From Oligoflexus tunisiensis (GTDB lineage Bacteria > Bdellovibrionota_B > Oligoflexia > Oligoflexales > Oligoflexaceae), in contig NZ_BDFO01000001.1 in the NCBI RefSeq assembly GCF_001748245.1, forward strand, positions 498,828 through 562,827: 64,000 nt of DNA, read 5' to 3'. Under the pieces are notes generated by a model, which did not search any database, was not told the DNA's origin, and worked only from the letters and a program-made list of their open reading frames with translations. The translations under genes were made by a program, and so were the position numbers. Shown one piece after another: positions 44,746 to 53,012 of this stretch (within the stretch, counting starts at the first letter, position 1; every line of letters starts with the position of its first letter).

Positions 44746-45151
44746 TACTGAAGCAGTTGGTCGCGAAGAGACCGATAGGCTTCATCTTCAATGATGGCAA
44801 AAAAGCATTTTACCCGAGAATACGATTCAAAATGTCTTTTAATAGAGCCTTTGAGAAAGACAGTCCTGGTCTCAGCGGAACGCATGTCTGTAGGCGCACT
44901 TTTGTGACCTTGGGAACCAGTGCAACAAGTCTCGAAGCGGTCAGCGTGCTGTTGATCATTCAAGTCGAGTCACGATAGAAGGATATTTTGATCTGGAATC
45001 TGAAGCTGCTGCAAAAGTCTCTCAAGGCATTGAGAGACCTTCTGGAGAACTGACTTCGCAGATAAACTTCGCAAAAAGCTCAACGACACTTTTTGATAAA
45101 GCTGCGAAACGTAGTGATGACAAGGAATAAGAGATTCTAGGAAGAAAAAGA

Positions 45152-45227
45152 TGGTCGGGGCGACAGGATTCGAACCTGCGACCTCATGGTCCCAAACCAC
45201 GCGCGCTACCAACTGCGCTACGCCCCG
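45152..45227 (-). tRNA. tRNA-Pro (anticodon UGG)
   Basis: 76 nt with encoded CCA. Acceptor stem CGGGGCG/CGCCCCG, D-arm with AGCGCAGTTGGTAGCGC, anticodon stem-loop CGTGG-TTTGGGA-CCATG giving anticodon TGG, and T-arm with GGTTCGAATCC. Starting with C is typical of bacterial tRNA-Pro. Confidence 0.95.
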
Positions 45228-45403
45228 CTCCTGAGTGGAGATAGAGTTTCTACTGTAATATCATGTGCGGTTCAACTGGGAATTGGGACGGTTGGAAAAT
45301 ATTTTGCACGAGATGGCGGGTTGGAGACTGATGATGGATAGTACTGATACTCAAAATGCCTTGGAATCTAATCGATAATATCTAGTCGATTAGCAGGGTT
45401 AGC

Positions 45404-45902
45404 GTGGCATTTTGGAACAGACAAGGCGATAAAGTGCGGCTATTTGTCTATGACACGGCAGCGAACAAGCAGGTTATGGTCCCAAGGGCAGAGTATAAGC
45501 ACATTGATTGCCTGACGGATAGTGAGGTTGATGACTGGGTCCAGCGCTGGGCAAACCTGAAAGCATTCAAAGCCCAGAGCCCTAAACTTGTTCCAGTCAA
45601 AGACCGGGCATACTGGAACACGCTGATCGCTTTATGACATACCTCGAGAAGAATGAAGGCCGGCACCCCACCACAGCCCATAGACGCTATCTCGAAGACT
45701 ACGCCCTTCCCTATTTTGTGAACGCTAATAATTACGAAACTCTTAGTCAGACCCCTCCCTGTGCAGTCTCGCCGATTGGCTTAAACAAGAGCCAGGAGTG
45801 TCCCCAAAGCAGCTCAAGCGGGTTAACCAATCTCTGGACAAATTTTGGCGCTGGGCTATCGAAGAGGGGCTGGGTTATCGAAGTCGAGGGCAGTCTTTCT
45901 GA
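45404..45902 (+). pseudogene. disrupted, truncated tyrosine recombinase (phage-type integrase)
   Basis: First frame (GTG 45404, MAFWNRQGDKVRLFVYDTAA) stops at 45637. The continuation (EGRHPTTAHRRYLEDYALPY) is one frame over, and a second shift near 45750 leads to LADWLKQEPGVSPKQLKRVN and then KFWRWAIEEGLGYRSRG, ending at 45902. The pieces look like the N-terminal and core-binding domains of an integrase. The catalytic R...HxxR...Y domain is missing. Its position 177 bp from a tRNA gene fits a remnant of an integrated element. Confidence 0.6.
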
Positions 45903-46031
45903 GACATCTCTCTTTTTTCAGAATTTCGCGGGAATGGTCGAGAAATTTCAATTCTATGTTGTGCCTCGGCATGCGCCCCGAGGAGTCTTTTATCGCCAGC
46001 CGTTCCATGGGAAATCTGTCCACGGAGTTTC

Positions 46032-46574
46032 TTATATCGCTCCAGCGATCCCGGCCTTCTCAAGCGCCTCGAATAAGTACTTATCAACATCTGCAGGAAT
46101 ATCATCCAGTGGCCAACCATAGTCTTCCATGGAAGGGCGTTCGACCCAAACTTTCCTGGGATGCAGCATATTCCATGAAGTATGGTCAATATCCAGAAAG
46201 AGAGCGAGTGCCGCCGACGTTTCAGCAATGTTGAGCCAAGTGTTCTTTACAGCGTCGGATTCGTTGAAGAGCAAGCTCATATCGGTCGTGGCGGCCGCCG
46301 ACCACAAACAAGCGAGTTCAGACCCGGCATATATCGTCGTCCAAACGCAACCCACAGACAGGAAATTGCCCTCCTTCGAACATGGGCTCTCTTGCAAATC
46401 CAGATAACCCATTACTTCACCATCTTGTGGAAAAAGCATGTTCAAGCAGCAGCGCTTCGGGAGAGATTGTAACTTCTCACGGTCAGCAGTTGCCACGTGT
46501 TTTGAAAATGCATCCAGGACTATGTCGATGGCCCTGCGTGGAAAAACAAGACAGAAGGAGGAGTCGAGACCCAT
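46032..46574 (-). CDS. hypothetical cytoplasmic protein
   Basis: 180 aa from ATG 46574 with AGGAG five bases upstream. Begins MGLDSSFCLVFPRRAIDIVL; contains YLDLQESP and a C-terminal acidic helix. No signal peptide. Size, lack of family and location next to mobile-element debris recall immunity-type proteins, but nothing proves this. Confidence 0.5.
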   Translation of the reverse strand: MGLDSSFCLVFPRRAIDIVLDAFSKHVATADREKLQSLPKRCCLNMLFPQDGEVMGYLDLQESPCSKEGNFLSVGCVWTTIYAGSELACLWSAAATTDMSLLFNESDAVKNTWLNIAETSAALALFLDIDHTSWNMLHPRKVWVERPSMEDYGWPLDDIPADVDKYLFEALEKAGIAGAI

Positions 46575-47689
46575 GGAAACTCCTAATGAAATAGTTGGCA
46601 AGTCTGGAGCCAATTATTGGCGCTTTTTTCATGCCAAGCAGGCTGTCAATGCTTGACTCCAGGAGCCCCCTCTCAGTTCCTGCATAAATGCGCTTGCCTA
46701 TGGCAAATACCGAGTGGACATAGAGATGATCAAGCTCATTGGCGTCGAGTTTATTGATCCAGGTCATGCCGCCATCGTTTGAAATGGAAAGGCCTTCCAA
46801 AACCTTTGGCTATCGTCGACCATGTCCAGGAGTTTCCGCCATCAATAGAAATGGCAACTCCAAAATTGCCTCCGACATAGACTGCTGAACCCACGCCGTA
46901 GACAGAATGATAGATGGGACCAGGCCCATTGTACGGCTGCTTTCTGCTCCAGCTGCGGCCTCCATTCTGTGATATGGACAGACCTCTGCTGGTTAGCGCG
47001 AATATTGTGGAGCCTTGTGCAAAAACACTCTTTACTTTATTGTCACCAAGTCCATCATATGTTGTTTTGTTTATCCAGGTGAGACCGCCATCAATTGAAA
47101 TGGAAAGACCGGCATCGGTAGCGGCATAAACGGTCGAGCCAATGGCATAGACATCGTTGACGCCAAGGCTACCCAGTCCATCAATTGGTGTTTTATTGAT
47201 CCAGGTATCACCACCATCAGTAGATATTGAAAGCCCACCGAAGTTCGGCTGGGGAATGGAACCACCATGAGCTACGTATATTTGGGGTCCATTTGCGTAG
47301 ACTGCGCTTATCAAATTGGATGCAAGACCATCCTTTGATATTTTCTTGACCCAGCTTTTTCCTTCATCGGTTGATATTGAAAGCCCAGCCCCTGCTATGT
47401 AAATATTCTTGCCATCCACATGTATGTCTTCGACAAATATTCTTCCCAACCCTTCGTTTTGGGCAAACTCCAATTCCAAAATGATTTTGTCAGCAGCAGC
47501 TTTCTCGGCGGCAGTTTCATCAGCAGCGGCCTTGCTGTTTGCGTCGTTGCCATGCGCATCGTTTTCAACCTGATCATTTTTCGGAGTGTCCATTTCTGCC
47601 CCCACTTCCGCCGATCTTTTTCATTCGTGATCTCCACAGCCAATGGTAATGGCTATAGCGAGGGTAGTGGTAAGGAGTCGAACGGACAT
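46483..47689 (-). pseudogene. broken Asp-box (BNR) repeat lipoprotein
   Basis: Starts at ATG 47689 with GGAGAG upstream and a lipoprotein signal (LLTTTLAIAITIGCG). An in-frame TGA at codon 23 (47621-47623) interrupts it. The same frame continues after the stop with an Ala/Lys/Glu-rich linker and then at least five Asp-box repeats: SISTDEGKSW, SISTDGGDTW, SISIDGGLTW, SISQNGGRSW and SISIDGGNSW. A frameshift near 46795 leads to a sixth, SISNDGGMTW. The repeats form sialidase-like beta-propellers. Two lesions make it a pseudogene unless the sequence has errors. The 3' end is unclear; sequence beyond about 46600 overlaps the gene at 46574. Confidence 0.68.
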
Positions 47690-48048
47690 TTTACTCTCCA
47701 ATGCCAGGTACGGTGCGAACGGGCCGTCCCCACCAGGTCGGCCGACACCGATACGACACTCTCCATGCAGGAATATTGCAGTTCAAAGTGTCATGTAACA
47801 TGCTGATAAGTTAATCGAATTCGACGCCGAGTGCAGGCAGCGGGCTTAGGGAGTGCAGAGCTAATATGGCATGTAGATTATGATATGATAAACCATCATT
47901 GCGGTGGAACAAATATCCCTTTGCAATATTAATCAATGCAATGACCCAGCATCTTATAACATTGAGCGGTATTGCCGGCGCTGCGACTTGCGTTTTAAGG
48001 TTTGGTTGGCCAACGTCAGTAGCCTTTCGCAACCTTATCACCCTCGTT

Positions 48049-48160
48049 CGGTGTATGAACCTTTGGGAACGAAGCCCGCCGACCCATCCCCAGAACGGAC
48101 TGGACAGTTCGGACTGCTTGCGACATATAGGGTTTGGGAGGTTCGTGGTGGTGAAACATC
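48049..48160 (+). repeat. dispersed direct repeat, copy A
   Basis: About 110 bp that recur at 52650-52760 in the same orientation, with roughly 80% identity by eye. Both contain CCCATCCCCAGAACGGACTG followed by GACATATAGG and TTTGGGAGGTTC, and end a few codons into a possible start (GTG here, ATG in copy B). Confidence 0.75.
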
Positions 48161-48387
48161 AGGAAAAAATCTTGGTTGCAATCTGCTTGGCATTTTATGC
48201 CTGGGGCTTTATCGACGACCGCTTCCGGCATTGGAGCTTTATTGGCGGATATTCAACCTTCATAGCGTTTATAGTAGTCGAGCGTAAAAGTAAGGGCAGG
48301 CCCCTCGTTGATCTCGCTGTGATCATGATGATCGCTGGTGTACTTATCCTACTTGGTATTCAAATCCTCACCTACATGAGAGGCTAA
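48151..48387 (+). CDS. small membrane protein
   Basis: 78 aa, starting at the last of three consecutive GTG codons, nine bases after GGGAGG. Three hydrophobic segments: ILVAICLAFYAWG, WSFIGGYSTFIAFIVV and LAVIMMIAGVLILLGIQIL. Not recognised. Its ribosome-binding site and first codons lie inside the dispersed repeat copy A. Confidence 0.5.
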   Translation: MKHQEKILVAICLAFYAWGFIDDRFRHWSFIGGYSTFIAFIVVERKSKGRPLVDLAVIMMIAGVLILLGIQILTYMRG

Positions 48388-48400
48388 AGCGGAAACTGCA

Positions 48401-48680
48401 ATGAATGCCCGAAAATTTTGGGGATTCCTATCCATTGCTGTCTCTTATGCTGATGAGCGCTACTACGAGCTCTTACGCCTGAATCAACAGTTCAATTTGA
48501 ATTCCAAGGCGTCGCGATGCGGACAGGGTCCCGAGTCTCCCTATCAGATTTCTTCCGGTCGAAGCCCTTATTCTAATTGGTTGCAGCGTGGATCGGTCTT
48601 CCCAGCCCCATATCACCAATGTACCTCAAGACGCTACTGTGCAGACACCCGACCATCTGGGAGCAGCAATCCACCGCTAG
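48401..48680 (+). pseudogene. frameshifted small gene, possibly LysM/tail-X-like
   Basis: ATG 48401, 14 bp after the membrane protein. First frame: WGFLSIAVSYADERYYELLR, then LNQQFNLN. After a shift near 48515 a coding-like frame (DADRVPSLPIRFLPVEALIL) runs to a stop at 48680. The YADERYYELLRLN pattern recalls LysM or phage tail protein X repeats, but the match is weak. Confidence 0.35.
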
Positions 48681-48699
48681 ATGTGGGAGTCAGACTTAC

Positions 48700-49320
48700 T
48701 TACTGGGCAATCGCATCCAAAACGGACAGGACATAGGGGGCCAGCTCCGGATTTCTCGTTTCTTCCGTCGTGCCTCCGCTATCAATATTTTTGAAAGGCC
48801 TTAAGCCCTCGGCGGTGAGGTAGGCACTCACATAACGGCTGACTAGACTGGTCTCCTTACTAAAGTAGATTTTGCATTCTTCCTTTTTCAGATCGTCAGC
48901 CATCTCAATATTGCAGCTCACATCGGGAATTCCGGGCATATCAGAGGGAGTAAAGTCGGCTGTGCCCGCCAATATTCTCCTGGTTTTCATTTCCAGATGG
49001 ATCTCTCCTGTATCCTCGTTTGAGGAGTCCAGAATCCGATAGGTGGCCCAACGGTTGAGAGAGGTATAAGATTTTTTGCACTTTGCATCCAGAAACGTCG
49101 TTTCTTTTTGGTCGAGGTACCCACCGTAGTAAGTCTGATAAGAGATCATCCATATGGGTTGTGCCAAGGCTGTACCAATGTAGACTTCCTCGCAATCTGT
49201 AAAAGCATAGACCGCTTCGAATCGTTCCAGGAGTGACGGCTTGTCTTCATCCGCACCGCATGCCATGAACGTCATGCAAATGATGAGGAATCCTGACTTT
49301 GGCCATGCGGGTAATCTCAT
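48700..49320 (-). CDS. hypothetical lipoprotein
   Basis: 206 aa from ATG 49320. Signal FLIICMTFMAC with lipobox FMAC at Cys22. The mature region has five or so cysteines (DCEEVY, AKCKKSY, VSCNIEM, KEECKIYF), suggesting disulfides. No family recognised. Monocistronic. Confidence 0.62.
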   Translation of the reverse strand: MRLPAWPKSGFLIICMTFMACGADEDKPSLLERFEAVYAFTDCEEVYIGTALAQPIWMISYQTYYGGYLDQKETTFLDAKCKKSYTSLNRWATYRILDSSNEDTGEIHLEMKTRRILAGTADFTPSDMPGIPDVSCNIEMADDLKKEECKIYFSKETSLVSRYVSAYLTAEGLRPFKNIDSGGTTEETRNPELAPYVLSVLDAIAQ

Positions 49321-49737
49321 CACGGATCCTCTTAACCTTCAAAATGTTTACTTTTGAATAGATCGGTGGCTTCGAGCGGCAACAAAGTTAATTTTTTGCA
49401 GCCCCAAAAAATCATACTTATCAAGTATTTAAGAAATATTGAGCAGCTGGAAACCTGCGAAGTTAAACTGGTATTGCATCAGCAGGGATGTACCACGATG
49501 ATTTTCGGCTTGAGCAACCGAGATTATGATTTGCTCGGAATATGAGCCGCCGGGACCAAATATCTGTGCAAAACACAAGCCCGTTTTTTCAATCACCAGG
49601 GACTTCTGGTCCTGTCTCTGAGCTGACAATACGAGGGACTGGGGCTCCATATCGGAACGAGCAAACTCGACTCTTCAGCCTCCTTTTGAAGGAAGGACCA
49701 GACCTGCTGGCCGCTGCCATAGAAGATATGATCGATG
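49321..49737. other. intergenic region, nothing supported
   Basis: About 415 bp between two minus-strand genes. Short open frames on both strands (49354-49545 and 49542-49826 plus; 49429-49650 minus) overlap each other and lack good start signals, so I call none. Confidence 0.35.
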
Positions 49738-50331
49738 CTAATCGCTGCTCTCCGAATCATTGCCTGAGTTTTGACTTTCAAGATTTTCTCCAATCCGAGG
49801 AAGTCTGGAAAGATACCTCGCAGTGAAGCTTTTCCGGATCACATCATCAATGTGTTCACTCTTCATAGAGAGATACGGGAATGGCGACTGGCCCATAATC
49901 CCACACCCGCTTTCAGCCCAGTGGCAGTCTTTTACGGGATGGCCATAACCCGCCGCATGCAGCAGTTCATGAAAGAGGAGGACGCGCAGCTCGATAGGAT
50001 TGATGATCAATTCGCTCGCCAACAGGATCTCGGTTTCCTGCGTGTCTGGCTCCAGAATGGCCACAGCCTGAATATTGCCGCGGCTCTTAATGCGAGCCAT
50101 GAGCTCAGCGTGGGGCAGTAGCTGAATTCGGGTGATCTTGTTTGGAAGAGGAAAACGGATCTTGGCCTTGACGGCCAGGACAAGGAATTGTTCAACAAGG
50201 GGCTCCAAGTCGGCATCCATGACGGTTCCTGGAAAGGCCTCAGGCAAACTTATTTGGGCTTGCGCTTCCTTGGGGAAGGCGACAATGACCAAAAGCAACA
50301 GGAGTACTTGGAATTTTTGAATAATGAGCAT
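49738..50331 (-). CDS. secreted zinc metalloprotease (metzincin-like)
   Basis: 197 aa. Signal peptide (LLLLVIVAFPKEAQA). Catalytic motif HELLHAAGYGH at residues 121-131 is a full HExxHxxGxxH, and a Met-turn follows at CGIMGQ (Met146). These define metzincin-type metalloproteases. The small size means almost no accessory domain. GGAGG seven bases before the ATG. A secreted or periplasmic protease; the substrate is unknown. Confidence 0.72.
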   Translation of the reverse strand: MLIIQKFQVLLLLLVIVAFPKEAQAQISLPEAFPGTVMDADLEPLVEQFLVLAVKAKIRFPLPNKITRIQLLPHAELMARIKSRGNIQAVAILEPDTQETEILLASELIINPIELRVLLFHELLHAAGYGHPVKDCHWAESGCGIMGQSPFPYLSMKSEHIDDVIRKSFTARYLSRLPRIGENLESQNSGNDSESSD

Positions 50332-50406
50332 ATCGCGGCCTCCATGGGTCCGTCAAACGTATGAGGAGCAATGGTTTGACAGGCCATGGTCTGAAATATT
50401 GCTGAT

Positions 50407-50919
50407 ATGGAGGCCAGCCCCAGGGGAAGATTTGACCACCATCCGGCTGGGGAAGTTCGGGAACATGAGGGATATGGTATCTGTTACCTCGGTGGGACGC
50501 TTAAGAGCTGCATAGCGGAGACGTGCCTGACTTCCTACCCTACCGATTACGCCGTCAATGGCGTTTTGAAGTCGGACCGTATCCTTGTTGAGGTTGAACT
50601 TCTGCGTGACCTGGAGCTTTTGGATTTGACAGGTGATGGGCCGCTCCTGGCCGGAACCTTTCAAGGGATCTTGGACGAGTATCAAAAGCGTTCAACCACC
50701 CAGGCCTGGGCGCGACGCTTTTATCACAATCCGTACGCAGAATGTAAAGTGATCGACGGCATCCAATGGCCAGCGTCAAAGAATGGGGAAACAGTTTACG
50801 CCAGATATGAGCGTGCCCGGGAATGGCTTAAGATCAAGAGCACTACCAAATTAACAAAGCGTCCCCTGCAGCTGGAAGTTCTTCGAATCTGCGATGAATA
50901 CCGGCTCATATTCGATTGA
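50407..50919 (+). CDS. RES-domain protein (NAD-phosphorylase toxin family), N-terminus possibly lost
   Basis: 170 aa. Blocks typical of RES toxins: GRFDHHPAG, GICYLGGTLKSCIAETCL (conserved Glu), RDLELLDLTG, TQAWARRFYHN and IDGIQWPASK. RES toxins degrade NAD+ and are usually encoded behind an XRE/DUF2384-type antitoxin; none is present here. The usual N-terminal Arg segment may lie one frame away (YEEQWFDRPWSEILLIWR, from 50324), hinting at a frameshift near 50410. Confidence 0.6.
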   Translation: MEASPRGRFDHHPAGEVREHEGYGICYLGGTLKSCIAETCLTSYPTDYAVNGVLKSDRILVEVELLRDLELLDLTGDGPLLAGTFQGILDEYQKRSTTQAWARRFYHNPYAECKVIDGIQWPASKNGETVYARYERAREWLKIKSTTKLTKRPLQLEVLRICDEYRLIFD

Positions 50920-51210
50920 GTGCGTCCTCGATTCACGGGCTCTCTTTAATCTTCAGCTCCCATCTCTGCTTTGATTCCAAAATTAAAAGTTACTGAAATT
51001 ATTTGGAAATATTTCTTTACCTCTATGGGCAATGATTTTCATTGAGTTCCCTTCGACGGCAGCGATTCTTACTTTCTGTAGTCACAGTTTAATTGGGCTA
51101 TTGTCTACAAATTCGCCAATGCTTGGACATTTTCCTTAAAAATTGATGCGAGGAGGGGCGCCACAGCTTTTGCAAAAGCGAAAGGAACTTTCCCTTTATG
51201 AGGTTCGGTC

Positions 51211-51542
51211 ATGCGGTATGTGGTTGCTGCTTTATTCTGTCTGGTGCCCTTCTCGAGCTATGGTGCGGAGCTAGTGAAACGTTTGAAAACCAAAGCTGTG
51301 CTGAACTTGAAAAAGAATGAGTTGGTAGACCCGGAAATTGGAGAAGAGGTCTACTGGTGGATGCTGCGGACGAGGTGGCTGAACTTCTGGTTGAAAAGAT
51401 TGATGGTCAAATCGTGACAGTGACGGGTGAGATCAACGAGCTCGAGATTGGCTTTGAGCACGGGGATGTACGTGTCGAAGGGAAAACCAAAGTCAAATAC
51501 GATGAGGTCACTCTTGGTCTTTGGCTGACCTTTGGCAATTGA
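51211..51542 (+). pseudogene. frameshifted small secreted protein
   Basis: ATG 51211 with a signal peptide (VVAALFCLVPFSSYGA), then LKKNELVDPEIGEEV. The reading then shifts near 51350 to LLVDAADEVAELLVEKIDGQ and INELEIGFEHGDVRV, ending at 51542. Both halves look coding and complementary. Not recognised. The 290 bp before it (50920-51210) hold no supported gene. Confidence 0.5.
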
Positions 51543-51617
51543 ACGCATTGGAAAATCCAATACGGTCCACTCAAACTGAGGTGTTGATAGAAACTGAAGC
51601 ATATACAGGAGACGACT

Positions 51618-52460
51618 TTGAATTTCATTCATCCCATTTTGCTTTTCGGTATTCTTTTTGTCGTATCTTGTAAAACAACCTCCAAAAGTAATACTCCTCC
51701 TCCTGATCCAAACCGTGTCGTGAGTTCGGGTGTTCGCACCAGTGTGATGCCGACAACCCTGAAAGAGGTTCAGAAATTGGATCTTGAGGTGATAGGCATC
51801 GCCCCTCTGCCGCCTGAAGCAAACGGAACCTGGGTCATTCACTGCGAGGACAAGAACACGTCAGCAGGATCTCTGGCGCTGGTTGCGCGAAGCAGTCCTC
51901 TTCTTATGAAATTAAATGAAATTCCCAGGGATGCAAATTACGCCGCAAACGTTTATCTGAAGGTCGATGGCAATCGCTACGCTATTACCATTGCGCTGCT
52001 TAAGGATAAGAAATGCCAGCAGCAGGACGATTTGAAGTCCGTCGAACTTATGGAGCCAGCTCAATTCATCTTGATCTGCAGCTGGGCCGTGGGATCAAAC
52101 GAGTGCAAGCTAAAGCGGGCCATCTATACGGCCCTGGATCGTTCCTACGAAGCGTATCTGAATAAACTGGAATTCTGTGGTTTCAAGGGCTGGAAAGAGG
52201 GAATCACATACGACATTTCTGACAAAGGCTGCGATCAGACCTATATCGAGGACTATGCAGATGGTTCCTCAAGTTCTGAAAGCAAAACTCTGAGTGGAAA
52301 TTCTCTGGGAGCTAAAACCATTGAAGGTAGGCTCACATGGGATGATACCAATGGCGTGATTAAATTCACCTCCATTACTGATGGCCGTTCGATGACCTTC
52401 AAGAGAGCTAGAGCCGAACGATTTTTTTCGACTCTCGATACTATTATGGACAGACCATAA
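51618..52460 (+). CDS. hypothetical lipoprotein
   Basis: 280 aa, TTG start with AGGAG six bases upstream. Lipoprotein signal ending in VVSC at Cys18, then a Pro/Ser/Thr-rich linker (TTSKSNTPPPDPNRV) and a folded domain with several cysteines. No family recognised. It follows the frameshifted secreted gene by 75 bp on the same strand. Confidence 0.65.
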   Translation: MNFIHPILLFGILFVVSCKTTSKSNTPPPDPNRVVSSGVRTSVMPTTLKEVQKLDLEVIGIAPLPPEANGTWVIHCEDKNTSAGSLALVARSSPLLMKLNEIPRDANYAANVYLKVDGNRYAITIALLKDKKCQQQDDLKSVELMEPAQFILICSWAVGSNECKLKRAIYTALDRSYEAYLNKLEFCGFKGWKEGITYDISDKGCDQTYIEDYADGSSSSESKTLSGNSLGAKTIEGRLTWDDTNGVIKFTSITDGRSMTFKRARAERFFSTLDTIMDRP

Positions 52461-53012
52461 AGGGTTGCGGGTCGGGATTCAGGAGTCTGGAAATTCTGAT
52501 TTGTCTCTGGAGGCGGATAGCGCTTTGCTGCCCGTCTTTCTTCGCTCGGGAGTAATTAAGAAGTTTTTATCCGCAAGCCGAATCCCCTAATGTATTGTCG
52601 CAAGATTATGCATGGGCGTTGGCCTGTAATGAAACCGGGAAGTTTTGGTCGGTCAACGGACCTTTGAGAACGAATCCTGTCGGCCCATCCCCAGAACGGA
52701 CTGGACAGGCCGGGATGCTTTCGACATATAGGTTTGGGAGGTTCATGGTGGAGAAACACGAATGCCTGAAAATTCAGGGATAGATCCCCTTCCAGCTTCC
52801 TCTCATAATGTTCATTACTTGAAACGGTCACGGCAATGTAGTATTTCCGGCCTCTGCGCGACGCTTCGATTACCACGAAGTAAGGCACCTCCATCCATGA
52901 TTTCACAGCACTTTTCTTGAAAAAAAGCCATAAGGCCCAAATTCCCTTATCTTAATTTAGAGTCTTCCGACGAAGTTATGGGGTGAATCGTCTTCCTTAA
53001 GACGACACGCAG
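52461..53012. other. intergenic region containing dispersed repeat copy B
   Basis: About 550 bp. On the minus strand an ATG at 52906 opens a coding-like stretch (MEVPYFVVIEASRRGRKYYI and onward, about 45 residues) that runs into the repeat at 52760 and loses character, as if the repeat interrupted a gene. Otherwise nothing is supported. Confidence 0.4.
52650..52760 (+). repeat. dispersed direct repeat, copy B
   Basis: Counterpart of 48049-48160. The repeat carries GGGAGG and then an ATG (52745) opening a 12-codon frame that ends at once, so here it has no downstream gene. Confidence 0.75.

Noticed and set aside
44970..45212. 80-codon minus-strand frame across the tRNA gene
   Set aside because: It is the tRNA-Pro sequence read as protein (EVAGSNPVAPT is the usual artefact).
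49354..49826. Two short plus-strand frames next to the metalloprotease gene
   Set aside because: They overlap each other and the protease gene, start from TTG or lack ribosome-binding sites, and show no family features.
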